Numbered from the stretch's first letter, positions 1-9,805 are shown. The stretch: DNA of 64,000 nucleotides from Takakia lepidozioides (GCA_030704615.1 CM060734.1:7812001-7876000); one strand, 5' to 3'. Numbers and translations: made by a program. The notes: a model not told the origin generated them from the letters alone.

Positions 1-900
1 GACAGGCTGTGCCCAGTGGCCTTTGGGGCTGTGACGGGCTGTGCGGGGTTGTGACAGGCTGTGCCCTGAGGCCTGTGGGGCTGTGACGGGCTGTGACAGG
101 CTGTGCCCATGGCCTTTGGGGCTGTGATGGGCTGTGAGGGGCTGTGACAGTGCCTGAGGCCTTTGCGGCTGTGAGGGGCTGTGAGGGGCTGTGACAGGCC
201 GTGCCCATGGCCTTTGGGGCTGTGACGGGCTGTGAGGGGCTATGACAGGCCGTGCCCGAGGCCTTTGGGGCTGTGACGGGCTGAGAGGGGCTGTGACAGG
301 TCGTGCCTGAGGCCTTTGGGGCTGTGACGGGCTGTGAGGGGCTGTGACAGGCCGTGCCTGAGGCCTTTGAGGCTGTGGTGGGCTGTGAGGGGCTGTGACA
401 GGCCGTGCTTGAGGCCTTTGAGGCTGTGGCGGGCTGTGAGGGGCTGTGACAGGCCGTGCGTGAGGCCTTTGGGGCTGTGATGGGCTGTGAGGGGCTGTGA
501 CAGGCCGTGCGTGAGGCCTTTGGGGCTGTGACGGGCTGTGAGGGGCTGTGACAGGCCGTGCCTGAGGCCTTTGAGGCTGTGACGGGCTGTGAGGGGCTGT
601 GACAGGCCGTGCCCATGGCCTTTGGGGCTGTGACGGGCTGTGAGGGGCTGTGACAGGCCGTGCCTGAGGCCTTTGAGGCTGTGACGGGCTGTGAGGGGCT
701 GTGACAGGCCGTGCCCATGGCCTTTGGGGCTGTGACGGGCTGTGAGGGGCTGTGACAGGCCGCGCCTGAGGCCTTTGGGGCTGTGACGGGCTATGAGGGG
801 CTGTGACAGGCTGTGCCTGAGGCCTTTGAGGCTGTGACAAGCTGTGAGGGGCTGTGACAGGCTGTGCCCAGTGGCCTGTGGGACTGTGACGGCTGTGACC
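1..900. repeat. G-rich minisatellite, about 51-bp unit
   Basis: About 17 imperfect tandem copies of a 51-bp unit run from the window edge. Each unit carries two GGGCTGTGA-type half-units, then ACAGGCCGTG, then either CCTGAGGCCT or CCCATGGCCT, then TTGGGGCTGTG. The array ends where sequence shared with the leader of gypsy copy C begins (about 1,020), so I place it inside the LTR or 5' leader of copy A. Reading frames through it are low-complexity shadows. Confidence 0.93.
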
Positions 901-1188
901 AGTGAGCTGTGTGGGCCTGTGCTGGTCTGTGGTGGCCCGTGTTGACCTGTGGATGGCCTGTGCTGACTCGTGGAGGCACTGGTGGACTAAGGACTGGCAT
1001 GTGGTCTGGAAGGCCGAATTTTGAAGCTCGTGGAGGGCGGTTTGAGGAGTATCTTCATGATATTCCCATGGTCATGCAAGTTCAGGTGTAGGCTATGTTA
1101 GGAACTTAGTATTCCAAACCATAAGCCGCAACAGGTTCTCTACCCGGTTACCTTGTGGAGAGGGGGTTAGGGACATGTTCATGACCGG

Positions 1189-3240
1189 TTGAGTGTCAAC
1201 ACGGAGGTGCCACTAGTTGCTGGGGACAGTGCCGGTTCGAGCACTAGCGATACTAGTGGGTACACGAGACGAGGTGTGCGGTTTAGGCCACCTTCACCTC
1301 CTGTGTCTTCCACAGAAGGTTCTGATTCGGATTGTGAATCAGGAGGGCTCATACCGGCGGTGCAAGTTGTTTCTTTTCCATTATTGTGGGACACAATGGA
1401 GGAGATGTATGGAGCTACCAAGGGGCCACGAAGGTACTCTGGGGCGGTGGGCACCATTGAGTTGGATGATTTTATCCAAGAGTTTGATAGTTGGTGTGAT
1501 TTGCAGCAAATGCGCAATCCACAACTATTTACGCCGTTCATGGCATGGAAAGGGCTATTTCAGCACCTTGAGAGGCCGCCTATGGATGATTACCATGAGT
1601 TCAGGCGGGGGCATGAGGTTGAGATCGAGGAGTGGAGGATGTACTGGTCACCCGACTATGTCTCCATCACTAGGGGCACTAGAGCCACGAGGGCAGTGGC
1701 TACACCTGCCGCTGCACCGGCAGCTTCAGCAAGCAACAGTGGGACTGGTGGTACAGTAGCTACGACGTCCACCCAAGCCACTACCGCACCAGCACTAGCA
1801 CCCGTGCCTGCCTTCAACCCTGTTGTGGAGTTCTTCGAAGAGTTGAGAGGGAACTACCAAGGGGTGAGGACAGAGAAGTTGCGGAGCTTGCAAGAGTTCC
1901 AACGGAAGCCGACCGAGAGCTTGAGGGAGGCTTTCACTCGCATGAGGCGCTTGATAAATGTAACCCAAGGGGTTACGGAAGCTCAGGCAGTCCAATTATG
2001 GGATATTGGACAAGGAGCTGAGGAGAAGGGTGCGGGATGCAACTCTCCTACAAGCGGCCCAACCCACCTTAGCAAATGTGTTTTTGCTGGTAGAGCGGAT
2101 AGAGCTCAACATGGTGGAGGAACGAGTGGTCATGGTGGGATTTGCTAAGGAGACACCACGGGGTAGTGGTGCTCCTAGCCAACCACTACCTCAACGTGCT
2201 CAAGGCACCAAGGGAGCTCAGGTGAAGCTCAGGGAAGGGCAGAGAGGACCTCAAATGCAGGGGTCTCTCCCTTCATTTGCTGGCCAACAACGGGCGGATG
2301 TGGTGTGCTGGACACGTGGAGGACCCCATGTCAAGAAGGATTGCCCAGAGGGAGGCAAAGGGTCGGCACATGCACAGCCTGCACGGTTGCAGTGTGGGCA
2401 TTGTGGCAAGCACGGGCATGGAGAGGCCCAGTGTTATAGTTTGCATCCTGAGTTGCGCCCAGGCCAGTTCCAAGGGAACAATGGTGGCCGGGGGCGAGGT
2501 GGAGCAGCCCAGAGAGGACGAGGTGGCCAGCCACGAGGTGCAGGCCAAGGGCAAGCTCAACGTGGCCAAGGACGCGGAGGTCAGGGTGTTGACCAAGGCA
2601 TGGCCAACCGGCTTCAGCAGCTAGAGCAGAGGCTCGCTGCCATGGCTACAGCTCAGGTGGTACCGGCTCTAAGGCCGGATGGTCCACCTCCTGCTCCTGA
2701 GGGAGGAGATATGGGAGGCATGGGATTCATGTGTGGAGCAGCACTACCACTAGTGCAGGTGGAGTCTGCTGCAGCCGTGACTCGAGGAGCAGCACGAGTT
2801 CCTGAGCCACGAGGTGCAGAGGTGGAGTTGGATCCACAGCGTGGGGAGGCAAGCCATCAGGCTAGGCTTCCTCAGTCATTCACATTGGTGGAGACAGTGT
2901 CGACGCCATCCATGGCACCTAGTTCTCGCCCGACTGTTACCGAGGCGGAGGTCACTATGCCATTGGGGAGAGCTACACGGGTAGCACCACTACCTAGTGT
3001 TGCCAAGGCTACGGCAGCTAGTGTGCTGCTAGGAGCGGCCACATCTGTGTGCCAGGCTCCATTGTTCTCGGCTACCATGATTGCGATGCCGGGGGTAAGA
3101 CCAGCTGAGGTGTTCAGGCTGGCAGCTACACTCTGTGAGAGTGGGGAGGTTACTTCATCTTCTGCGGAGATAGTGGGAGGTGTAGCGCCGGAGGGATCCT
3201 CGGATTTGAGGGTCAATGGCAAGCTGCAGCTGCCAGGTTG
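1189..3240 (+). pseudogene. gag: Gag of copy A (frameshifted)
   Basis: The N-terminal part holds a serine/proline-rich stretch and the retrotransposon gag core (PRRYSG, then FFEELRGNYQG and TESLREAFTRMRRL), matching copies B and C. A 4-bp deletion against copy C at about 2,005 shifts the frame. The second frame (2,006-3,240) carries two zinc knuckles: a damaged first one (CWTRGGPHVKKDC, second Cys changed to Arg) and an intact second one (CGHCGKHGHGEAQC). A Gly/Arg/Gln-rich stretch and an Ala-rich tail follow. Gag would form the particle and bind RNA. No convincing ATG lies at the start of the conserved region. The first shared in-frame ATG is at about 1,396, so the true start, or a spliced leader, is unresolved. 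Confidence 0.88.
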
Positions 3241-3875
3241 ATGGAGCTGCCAGCTAGGCCAGCCATTGAGCGCGCCATGGTGACACCTGGAGTTGTCATG
3301 TTAGACAACCAGGATGGCATTTTCTATTTGAGTGGACCGGCAGGCAAGAGGTACCGGCCACTGCGAGTCTTGTTGGACTCGGGAGCTCAGCCACTGATGC
3401 TGGGCAGAGCTGCTATTGCAGGCTTGGGCCTCACGGAGGCGGATATGGAGCCTTGTCCTTTCTAGATACAGACGTCTCTGGGAGGATCGGAGCAGGCTCG
3501 GGGCATGACACGGCATGAGTTGGCTATCAGACTACGGCCAGATCACCCTACAGATGGCTCAGTGATGCGAGCCAAGGCCATTGTGACAGACGCAGTCTCA
3601 TACGATGTCCTGGTTGGTGGGGCAGTGTTGTACCCCATGGGCTTCACCCTGGATTTTTGGGACGAGTCAGCTTCCTATAGGCCTGCATGGCAGTCAGGGG
3701 AGGGCCGGCGTGCGCAGCTCCCTGTGACGTTCATAGGAGGAGTTGCGGTTGCCCAGCGAGGCAAGATGCCGACACTAGCAGCATTCACAGCGGCAGTGAG
3801 TTGGCCTAGAGAGTTGCTTGAGGGCAATGCTCATTCAGAGGATGTACCACCTCCGGGAGAGCAAGATGACATGAC
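3238..3875 (+). pseudogene. Aspartic protease of copy A (stop and frameshift)
   Basis: This is a retropepsin-like domain. The active-site motif is LLDSGAQPLMLG at about 3,370-3,405. The distal hydrophobic segment is YDVLVGGAVLYPMGF at about 3,602-3,645. A TAG at 3,463 replaces the CAG of copy C (a C-to-T change), and a small insertion at about 3,870 shifts the frame before the methyltransferase. In copy C protease and methyltransferase share one frame up to a point nonsense mutation, so I infer that they were one polyprotein. The protease would mature the Gag and Pol products. Confidence 0.85.
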
Positions 3876-5030
3876 ATGTATGGTATGGCGGAGTTGCCTA
3901 CCATGGTTGCTCAGACTCCATTGTGGGGCACGAGCAAGGATTTGCAGCAGGATGCTGATCGACGGGTGCAACAAGCCTGGGTGGAGGCTTTTGTACCGTC
4001 AGGAGAGGAGGAGAGTGTGGGGATTGCACCAGGACCACCTCAATTGTCTCCATTGGACACCATACCTATTGTGTGGCAGTCTCCGGATGAAGGCATTTGT
4101 CTTCTGGACTTGTTTGGCGGGATCAGCACCGGATTGGCTGCTGTGTTACAGGCAGGTGTACGAGTTCGGCGTTACCTGTATGTGGAGAGGGATGAGACTG
4201 CACGACGCGTTTCACTTCGTCATGTTGCTCAGTTGGTGCAGCGGTACCCTGAGTTGTTGTCGGTGTCTGCAATTCGTGGATATCAGCAGGCCTTGCCAGC
4301 AGACATTTCGTTGCTGGGGGCGCAGGATTTGGAGCGGGTTGGCTCCATTGATCTGGTAGTGAATGGTTGGCCCTGCCAAGGGCATTCATCAGCCGGGCAT
4401 GGCAATGGATTGCGAGACTCGAGGTCGGGTCTGTTTTGGGAGATGGTGCGGGTTTTGCGCCACTTGCAGCTTCATCAAGCTGTATCTCCAGCATACATCT
4501 TGGAGAATGTGCCACTGATGGGCGATTCTCGGGCCAGGGTGATGGCCAGTGTGCATCAAGTCCGGTCGTGGCTTGGGTCAGCAGTGTTGCTGGATGCAGC
4601 TACAGTGGGGTCACGGGCTCATCGTCCACGGCTATGGTGGACTAACATGATGCCACCCGCACTGCTCAAGCGTGCATTTGATGGGGTGCAGCGGCCAGCA
4701 TATCTCACAGTGGATAACATTCTGGACACAGGGAGGCAGTCTCAACGTGTGAGACACGATGACCGTTCGCCTTTGGCAGTGGTCAACAAGGTGGGTCAAC
4801 CACAAGCAGCATTACCTACACTGCTCAGCTTCCCAGGATCGCATGCTTTCCGGGATAGTGGACCTGGCCTCCTGTGGGATGCTCAGTTGCAGCAGTTAGT
4901 GGAGCCTAATGCTGACGAGCGTGAGCGGGCAATGGGTTTTACCACTGGTACCACGGCGGTGTCGTCTCTTTCTGAGGCATCACGTCGTCAAGTGTTGGGG
5001 CAAGCAATGGATCTCAATTGCTTGACCTAG
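3876..5030 (+). CDS. Retrotransposon-borne DNA (cytosine-5) methyltransferase
   Basis: An ATG-started open frame of 384 codons sits between protease and reverse transcriptase. It has the conserved C5-methyltransferase motifs in order. Motif I (AdoMet binding), LDLFGGISTGLAAVLQAG, is at residues 77-94. The motif IV catalytic Pro-Cys is PCQ at 166-168 with Cys167. Motif VI is ENV at 210-212. A motif VIII-like RAHRPRLWW is at 247-255. A motif IX-like LPT is at 313-315, followed by ADERERAMGF, and a motif X-like segment RRQVLGQAMDL ends the domain. The spacing, the GIxTG form of motif I and the AHR motif VIII resemble the Dnmt3/DRM class more than Dnmt1, but PCQ is Dnmt1- or bacteria-like, so placement is uncertain. 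It would methylate cytosine in DNA using AdoMet. A 1-bp insertion creates the TAG at 5,028, where copy C reads on. It is the only copy in the window with every motif unbroken. Confidence 0.93.
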   Translation: MYGMAELPTMVAQTPLWGTSKDLQQDADRRVQQAWVEAFVPSGEEESVGIAPGPPQLSPLDTIPIVWQSPDEGICLLDLFGGISTGLAAVLQAGVRVRRYLYVERDETARRVSLRHVAQLVQRYPELLSVSAIRGYQQALPADISLLGAQDLERVGSIDLVVNGWPCQGHSSAGHGNGLRDSRSGLFWEMVRVLRHLQLHQAVSPAYILENVPLMGDSRARVMASVHQVRSWLGSAVLLDAATVGSRAHRPRLWWTNMMPPALLKRAFDGVQRPAYLTVDNILDTGRQSQRVRHDDRSPLAVVNKVGQPQAALPTLLSFPGSHAFRDSGPGLLWDAQLQQLVEPNADERERAMGFTTGTTAVSSLSEASRRQVLGQAMDLNCLT

Positions 5031-5343
5031 GATTATCAGCTTGGCTCTAGCTGAGCAACGCAGAGTGCGGAATACACTTCCCTCAATGGTCTCTCTGCCT
5101 ACCGAGACGGTACAGGCAGTGAGTGGGGGCGAGCATATGAGGACCACGGGGTGCATGCATCCATGGCACACGTGGGAGGTGCTCGAGGTTCAGAGGGAGT
5201 TGGCAGCCAAGGCGGCTGTGATGGATGAGGTTGGGGATTCTTCTCGAGTTGAGGAGGTCCTCAAGGATGAGATGATGGGGCAGGATGATGCCTTGTCATT
5301 GACTGAGCAGGTAGGGAGTACTGCTCAAGAGGTTGCAGCATAG
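5031..5343 (+). pseudogene. Linker between methyltransferase and leaky stop, copy A
   Basis: This is the continuation of the methyltransferase polyprotein after the 1-bp insertion at about 5,028. It matches copy C (to 42,717) and, more distantly, copy B (10,213-9,806). It is acidic and Glu-rich near its end and holds a conserved VQAVSGGEH-type segment and a HPWHTWE-like motif. No known domain is recognised. It ends at TAG 5,341-5,343. It could be a C-terminal extension of the methyltransferase or a spacer cut by the protease. Confidence 0.7.
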
Positions 5344-5349
5344 CAACCA
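5341..5349 (+). promoter_or_regulatory. Leaky stop codon context TAG-CAA-CCA, copy A
   Basis: TAG is followed directly by CAACCA, which fits the CARYYA context known from tobamovirus-type termination readthrough. The reading frame after the stop is open and in phase with reverse transcriptase, with no nearby ATG to start RT separately. The same arrangement recurs in copy B (TAG) and copy C (TAA). Confidence 0.75.
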
Positions 5350-6393
5350 CGGGACGCGTCCTCTACCTCTAAGCCCACTGGACTTAAGGTTGTAGTTACG
5401 GAGGACAATTGGGAGCCTGACATTGGACCCATTGTCACCGGAGGAGAGAGACGACATATACGGCGGTTCCTGAGGGCTTACAGGAATTGCTTTGCCTTCA
5501 GTTTGAAGGACTTGGGAGCACTGAAGGGTCAAGAGATCCGTATTGAGTTGGCCACTGACACGCCAATCTTTCGGAGACCCTATAGATACAGTGACATGGA
5601 GAGGTCTTTGATTCAGATGAGGACTCAAGATCTCTGGGAGGCAGGTTTGGTGGAGCTCTCTGGTGGAGAGTATGCTTCAGCCACAGTGATGCCAGCCAAG
5701 AAGGATGTCTATGGCAATTGGACGGAGAGACGTATGTGCGGTGATTACCGGCCTGTAAATCGTCAGACCAAGTCCGATAAGTATGCCATGCCAACACCAG
5801 AGGAGATCTTTGATGCCATCGGGCATGCTAAGGCCTTTAGCACTTTGGATTTACGATCCAGATATCACCAGTTGCCAATCAAGGAGGCGGACAAGCAGAA
5901 GACGGCATTCTGGGGGATCAATGAGCACGGCAAGGATTGCCTATATCAGTGGCGGTTCTTACCATTTGGGCTTAAGAATGCTCATGCAGAGTTTCAGAGA
6001 GTCATGGATAGGATTCTAGCAGGGGTGGACTTTGCTCGGTGCTACATAGATGACATCATCATCTTTAGTGTTACGATGGAGGAGCATGTGAGACACCTTC
6101 AGGTGGTATTGGAGCGCTTGAGAGCGCACGGATTGAAGTTGCATCCGGGGAAGTGCAAGTTTTTCCACAACCAGATTGAGTATCTGGGTCACATGATATA
6201 TCCTGGAGGATTGGGGGTACAGCAGACTAAGGTAGAGGCCATTGCACAAATTCCACGCCCCACGGATGTGAGCCGAGTTCGAGCTTTCATGGGGTTGGCA
6301 AACTATTATAGACGGTTTGTCAAGGGATTTAGTACCATTGCAAACGCTCTAACCAAGCTGACCAAGGTGGACCAGGAGTGGCAGTGGGAGCAT
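5344..6393 (+). pseudogene. pol: Reverse transcriptase of copy A (3' truncated)
   Basis: This is a Ty3/gypsy reverse transcriptase in the frame directly after the leaky stop. Visible blocks are IFRRPYRYSDMER, the VMPAKKD and MCGDYRPVN region, STLDLRSRYHQLPI, FLPFGLKNAHAEFQRVM, the catalytic YIDD at about 6,042-6,053 (aspartates kept), GLKLHPGKCKFF, EYLGHMIYPGG, and the thumb and connection region (FMGLANYYRRFVKGF). At about 6,393, after QEWQWE, the frame runs into PPR-derived repeats and RNase H is lost. The enzyme would copy element RNA into cDNA. Confidence 0.93.
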
Positions 6394-7221
6394 GAAGGGC
6401 AAGCCTGGCAGCTCTGGAAAAGGGAAGAGGTCCATGGTTTCATTGTCAAAGGTGGAATTGTACCTGATGTGATTCTGAACAATGCCCTCGTGGACATGTA
6501 CGCCAAATGTGGGGGCATCAAGGGCAAGCCTGCCAGCTCTGGAAAATGGAAGATCGGGTCTATGGTTTCATTGTCAAAGCTTGCATTGTACGTGATTGTG
6601 ATTTTGGACAATGCCCTCGTGGACATGTATGCCAAACATGGGAGCATCAATGGCAAGCCTGCCAGCTCTGGAAAAGGTTCCGATCAGGTCCATGGTTTCA
6701 TTGTCAAAGCTAGAATTGTACCTGACTGTGATTCTGGACAATGCCCTCGTGGACATGTATGCCAAATGTGGGAGCATCAAGGGCAAGCCTGGCAGCTCTG
6801 GAAAAGGGAAGAGGTCCATGGTTTCATTTGTCAAAGCTGGAATTATACCTGATGTGATTCTGGACAATGCCCTCATGGACATGTATGCCAAATGTGTCAG
6901 CATGAAGGGCAAACCTGGCAGTTCTGGAAAAGGGAAGAGGTCCATGGTTTCATTGTCAAAGGTGGAATTGTACCTGATGTGATTCTGAACAATGCCCTCG
7001 TGGACATGTACGCCAAATGTGGGAGCATCAAGGGCAAGCTTGCCAGCTCTGGAAAAGGGAAGATCAGGTCCATGGTTTCATTGTCAAAGCTGGAATTGTA
7101 CCTGATTGTGATTCTGGACAGTGCCCTCGTGGACATGTATGCCAAATGTGCGAGCATCAAGGATGCGAAGGCAGTTTTCCAACACTATGGCTCTTGGAGT
7201 GATTTTGACATGTACCAGTAG
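6394..7221 (+). repeat. Tandem array of a PPR gene fragment (about 124-130 bp units)
   Basis: Six units (GGCAAGCC-type landmarks at about 6,399, 6,523, 6,652, 6,782, 6,908 and 7,033) repeat a piece encoding VHGFIVKAGIVPDVILDNA and LVDMYAKCGSIK. This is the L/S segment of a PLS-type PPR protein. The middle of a normal PPR triplet (the VSWNTM segment seen at 22.8-23.9 kb) is missing from every unit, and unit lengths not divisible by three scramble the frame. The last unit runs into DAKAVFQHYG and a stop at 7,219. It looks like array amplification of a captured fragment, not a working PPR protein. Confidence 0.88.
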
Positions 7222-7856
7222 AGGGGAGAAAGTGGGGCCCTCAGCAGACGAGTTGAAAAGCACTAGTTAAAAAACACTGGTGCTTGATAGGGTGTGGCAA
7301 AATTCAGGCTGGGGCGATCATTGATATCCCGGACGTAGTGTAAAAAAGACGGTTGTGAGTGAAGTACACCCGTCAAAAAAAAACCCTGCTGTCTCAAAAA
7401 GGGAGCCAGTCACAAAGAGCAAGGCACTTTGTCCAAGCTTCTCGACATCAAGCAACAATGTGGACAGGGAGGTAGTCATTGGGAACAATTTTTGTAAGGT
7501 GGTGAAGAAAGCCTTGTCTGAGGATCACTGGATATTTCTCTAGTACGGTTGGACTAGTAGAGATTGAAATTCGTGCTCAGCTCAGCTTCAGACTGTCTCA
7601 TTGTGAGGGGCCTAGGGTTGTTGTGCACATGCGCCTACGCCCTCTCTGCTGCGTGTCCCGAACTGCATGTCAAGGTTGACTGGACAGAAATGGGATTGAC
7701 ATTTTTGGCGCTCACAAATCTCTGAGACGACAAGAGATAGTTTTATCTATAGCTTCTCAAAGCAATTGTTGTACATTGTTGATTATAGTGTGACATTCTC
7801 ATAACGATATTGTCGTCAGCTGCATGAGCAGTGCATCTTTTTGGATTGTTGGTTCC
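7222..7856. other. Unassigned spacer between copies A and B
   Basis: I see no convincing gene here. Short open frames (such as 7,355-7,543) have no recognisable motif. The right boundary is where similarity to the integrase N-terminal region of copy B starts. Confidence 0.6.
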
Positions 7857-8241
7857 CTGCCCTTGCAGCAAACTATGAGTGCCGCCGCACCCCAAAATGT
7901 CCCAACTCCTCATGGGCATGGCGTACCAATCGCACTCGTTGTGTTGGATGAGGCACAATCCTCACTCGTCCATCCTCCCACACCCAGAGTAGGTGAGTCC
8001 CTTCCCACTTGAACCTCTTGGCTCGTTATAGGATCCGATCTCTTTCCTTAGCAGTCACACTGGCTGTTGTCTCTCATGTACGAAGATAGGCCAACACTGC
8101 TGCATCTTCATGCACATCCTTAGCACCACCAAGCTCCTCACTGATCTCCGGATCGTCATGCACACCATCTACTTGACCAATGCTATGGGATGGACCAGCT
8201 TGAGCTCCCATTGCTAGGATGCACAAAAAGGCAGATGTATG
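7857..8241 (-). pseudogene. Pol spacer and integrase zinc-binding fragment, copy B
   Basis: In reverse complement this matches copy C 43,020-43,430. It holds a spacer after RNase H, then FKWEG and LWVWEDGRVRIVPHPTQR-like sequence, and the start of the integrase HHCC region (HEELGHFGVRR). Similarity stops at about 7,857, before the CxxC. In-frame stops are present. Confidence 0.75.
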
Positions 8242-9802
8242 TCATCCTGGCACCATCTCCTCATATGTCTCACCATGCCACCAAACTCTAGTATCATCAT
8301 GCTCTGGATTACGACTCAATCCATCTGCATCCCGATTGACAATACCGGCTCGATGCACCACCTGGAAGTCGTACTCTTGAAGCATAAGTGCCCACCATGC
8401 AAGCTTCCCTGTAAACTTGTCTGACTCTATCAACCACTTCAATGGTTGGTGATCTGTGACAAGGGTGAAGAGATTGACATAGAGGTAGCATCTGAAATGT
8501 GCCACTGCCCATACCGCAGCTAGACACTCCCCTTCATATGAACTATACTTCGCCTCGGCATCATTGTTCGAGTGGCTAGCATATGCCACTACGAACTCTC
8601 TTCCCTCATCATCCACCTGTGTGAGCACTGCTCCAATCCCCAACATACTCCAATCCGTATGTAGCTGAAAAGACCGCCCCCGAATACACCGCCTCAGAAT
8701 AGGTGCAGAAGTCAATCGAGCCTTGAGTTCCTCAAAGGCTTCCTCCTGTTCCTCCTCCCACTGCCACTCCTGACCCACCTTGGTCAACTTGGTAAGAGCC
8801 TTTACAATGCTGCTAAATCCTTTGACAAACCGTCGATAGTAGTTTGCCAACCCCATGAAAGCAGGAACTATGCTAACATCTATGGGGCGTGGAATGCGTG
8901 GAATGGCCTCCACCTTCGTCTTTTGAACACCCAATCCTCCAGGGTATATCATGTGGCCCAGATACTCAATCTGGTTGTGGAAGAACTTGCACTTCCCAGG
9001 GTGCAATTTCAACCCGTGCGTTCTGAAGCACTCAAACATTACCTGAAGGTGTCTCTCATGCTCCTCAACCGTAGCACTAAAGACGATGATGCCATCAATG
9101 TAGCACCGGGCGAAGTCTAGCCCCGCGAGAATCCTATCCATGACCCTCTGAAACTCTGCAGGAGCATTCTTCAGCCCAAACGGTAAGAACCGCCATTGGT
9201 ACAAGCAATCCTTCCCATATTGGTCAATCCCCCAGAATGCCGTCTTTTGCTTATCATCCTTTTTTGATTGGCAACTGGTGGTAACCGGATCGCAAGTCCA
9301 ATGTGCTAAACACCTTTGCATGCCCAATGGCATCAAAGATCTCCTCTGGAGTTGGCATGACATATCTATCGGACTTAGTCTGACGGCTCACAGGACGATA
9401 GTCCCCATACATCCTTCTTTCTGTCTAATTGCCATAGATATCCTTCTTAGCTGGCATCACCGTTGCCGAGGCATACTCCCCGCCTGACAACTCCACAAAT
9501 CCAGCTTCGAACAACTCCATAGTCCGTGACTGGATCAATAACCTCTCCATGTCACTATACCGGTAGGGCCTTCGAAAGATTGGCGTGTCACTTGCCAAAT
9601 AAATACGAATCTCCTGACCCTTCAAACTCCCCAAATCCTTCAAACCAAAGGCAAAGCAATTTCTATAAGCCCTTAGAAATCGCTGGATCCTCCATCTCTC
9701 TCCTCCGGTGACTGTAGGTCCAACATCTGGTTCCCAATTGTCCTCAGTGACTGCAACCTTGGGTACACCAGGCTTGGAGGTAGGAGATGAATCCTTTGGT
9801 TG
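8242..9802 (-). pseudogene. pol: Reverse transcriptase-RNase H of copy B
   Basis: The frame opens directly after the leaky TAG (9,802 leftward) and continues through KDLGSLKGQEIRI to a stop at 9,425. A frameshift separates it from the long frame 9,363-8,242. The second frame carries the RT palm with YIDG instead of YIDD (second catalytic Asp changed to Gly), then the connection region. A full RNase H domain follows: LHTDWSMLGIGAVL with its Asp, YEGECLAAVWAV with its Glu, LVTDHQPLKWL with its Asp, and the terminal NRDADGLSRNP. Only this copy keeps RNase H, so it shows what A and C lost. Both the frameshift and the YIDG change would inactivate RT. Confidence 0.92.
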
Positions 9803-9805
9803 CTA
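9797..9805 (-). promoter_or_regulatory. Leaky stop codon context TAG-CAA-CCA, copy B
   Basis: On the minus strand, TAG (9,805-9,803) is followed by CAACCA (9,802-9,797). The next frame is in phase with RT and open for 126 codons. The nine bases are identical to copy A although the flanking protein sequence has diverged strongly. Confidence 0.75.

Larger units (their letters stand above)
1010..6393 (+). mobile_element. Ty3/gypsy DNMT-retrotransposon, copy A (truncated)
   Basis: Order on the plus strand: leader shared with copies B and C (from about 1,020), gag (1,189-3,240), protease (3,238-3,875), DNA methyltransferase (3,876-5,030), linker ending in TAG (5,341), and reverse transcriptase (5,344-6,393). 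RNase H and integrase are missing because the RT breaks at about 6,393 into a PPR-derived array. Frameshifts relative to copies B and C lie near 2,005 (4-bp loss), 3,240, 3,870 (insertion) and 5,030 (1-bp insertion), so the copy is dead as a whole. No 5' LTR end is visible because the window opens inside the minisatellite. Confidence 0.93.

Noticed and set aside
791-1091. Open frames on both strands in and beside the 51-bp minisatellite
   Set aside because: They follow the repeat period, have low-complexity composition and no domain, and no frame extends through the whole array.
3876-5030. A host methyltransferase gene (DRM or CMT) independent of the retrotransposon
   Set aside because: The same domain occupies the same place between protease and RT in three separate copies, and copy C shows it in frame with protease.
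6394-7221. A functional PPR protein encoded by the tandem units
   Set aside because: Unit lengths of 124-130 bp break the frame between units, each unit lacks the same central PPR segment, and no start, targeting signal or E/DYW end is present.
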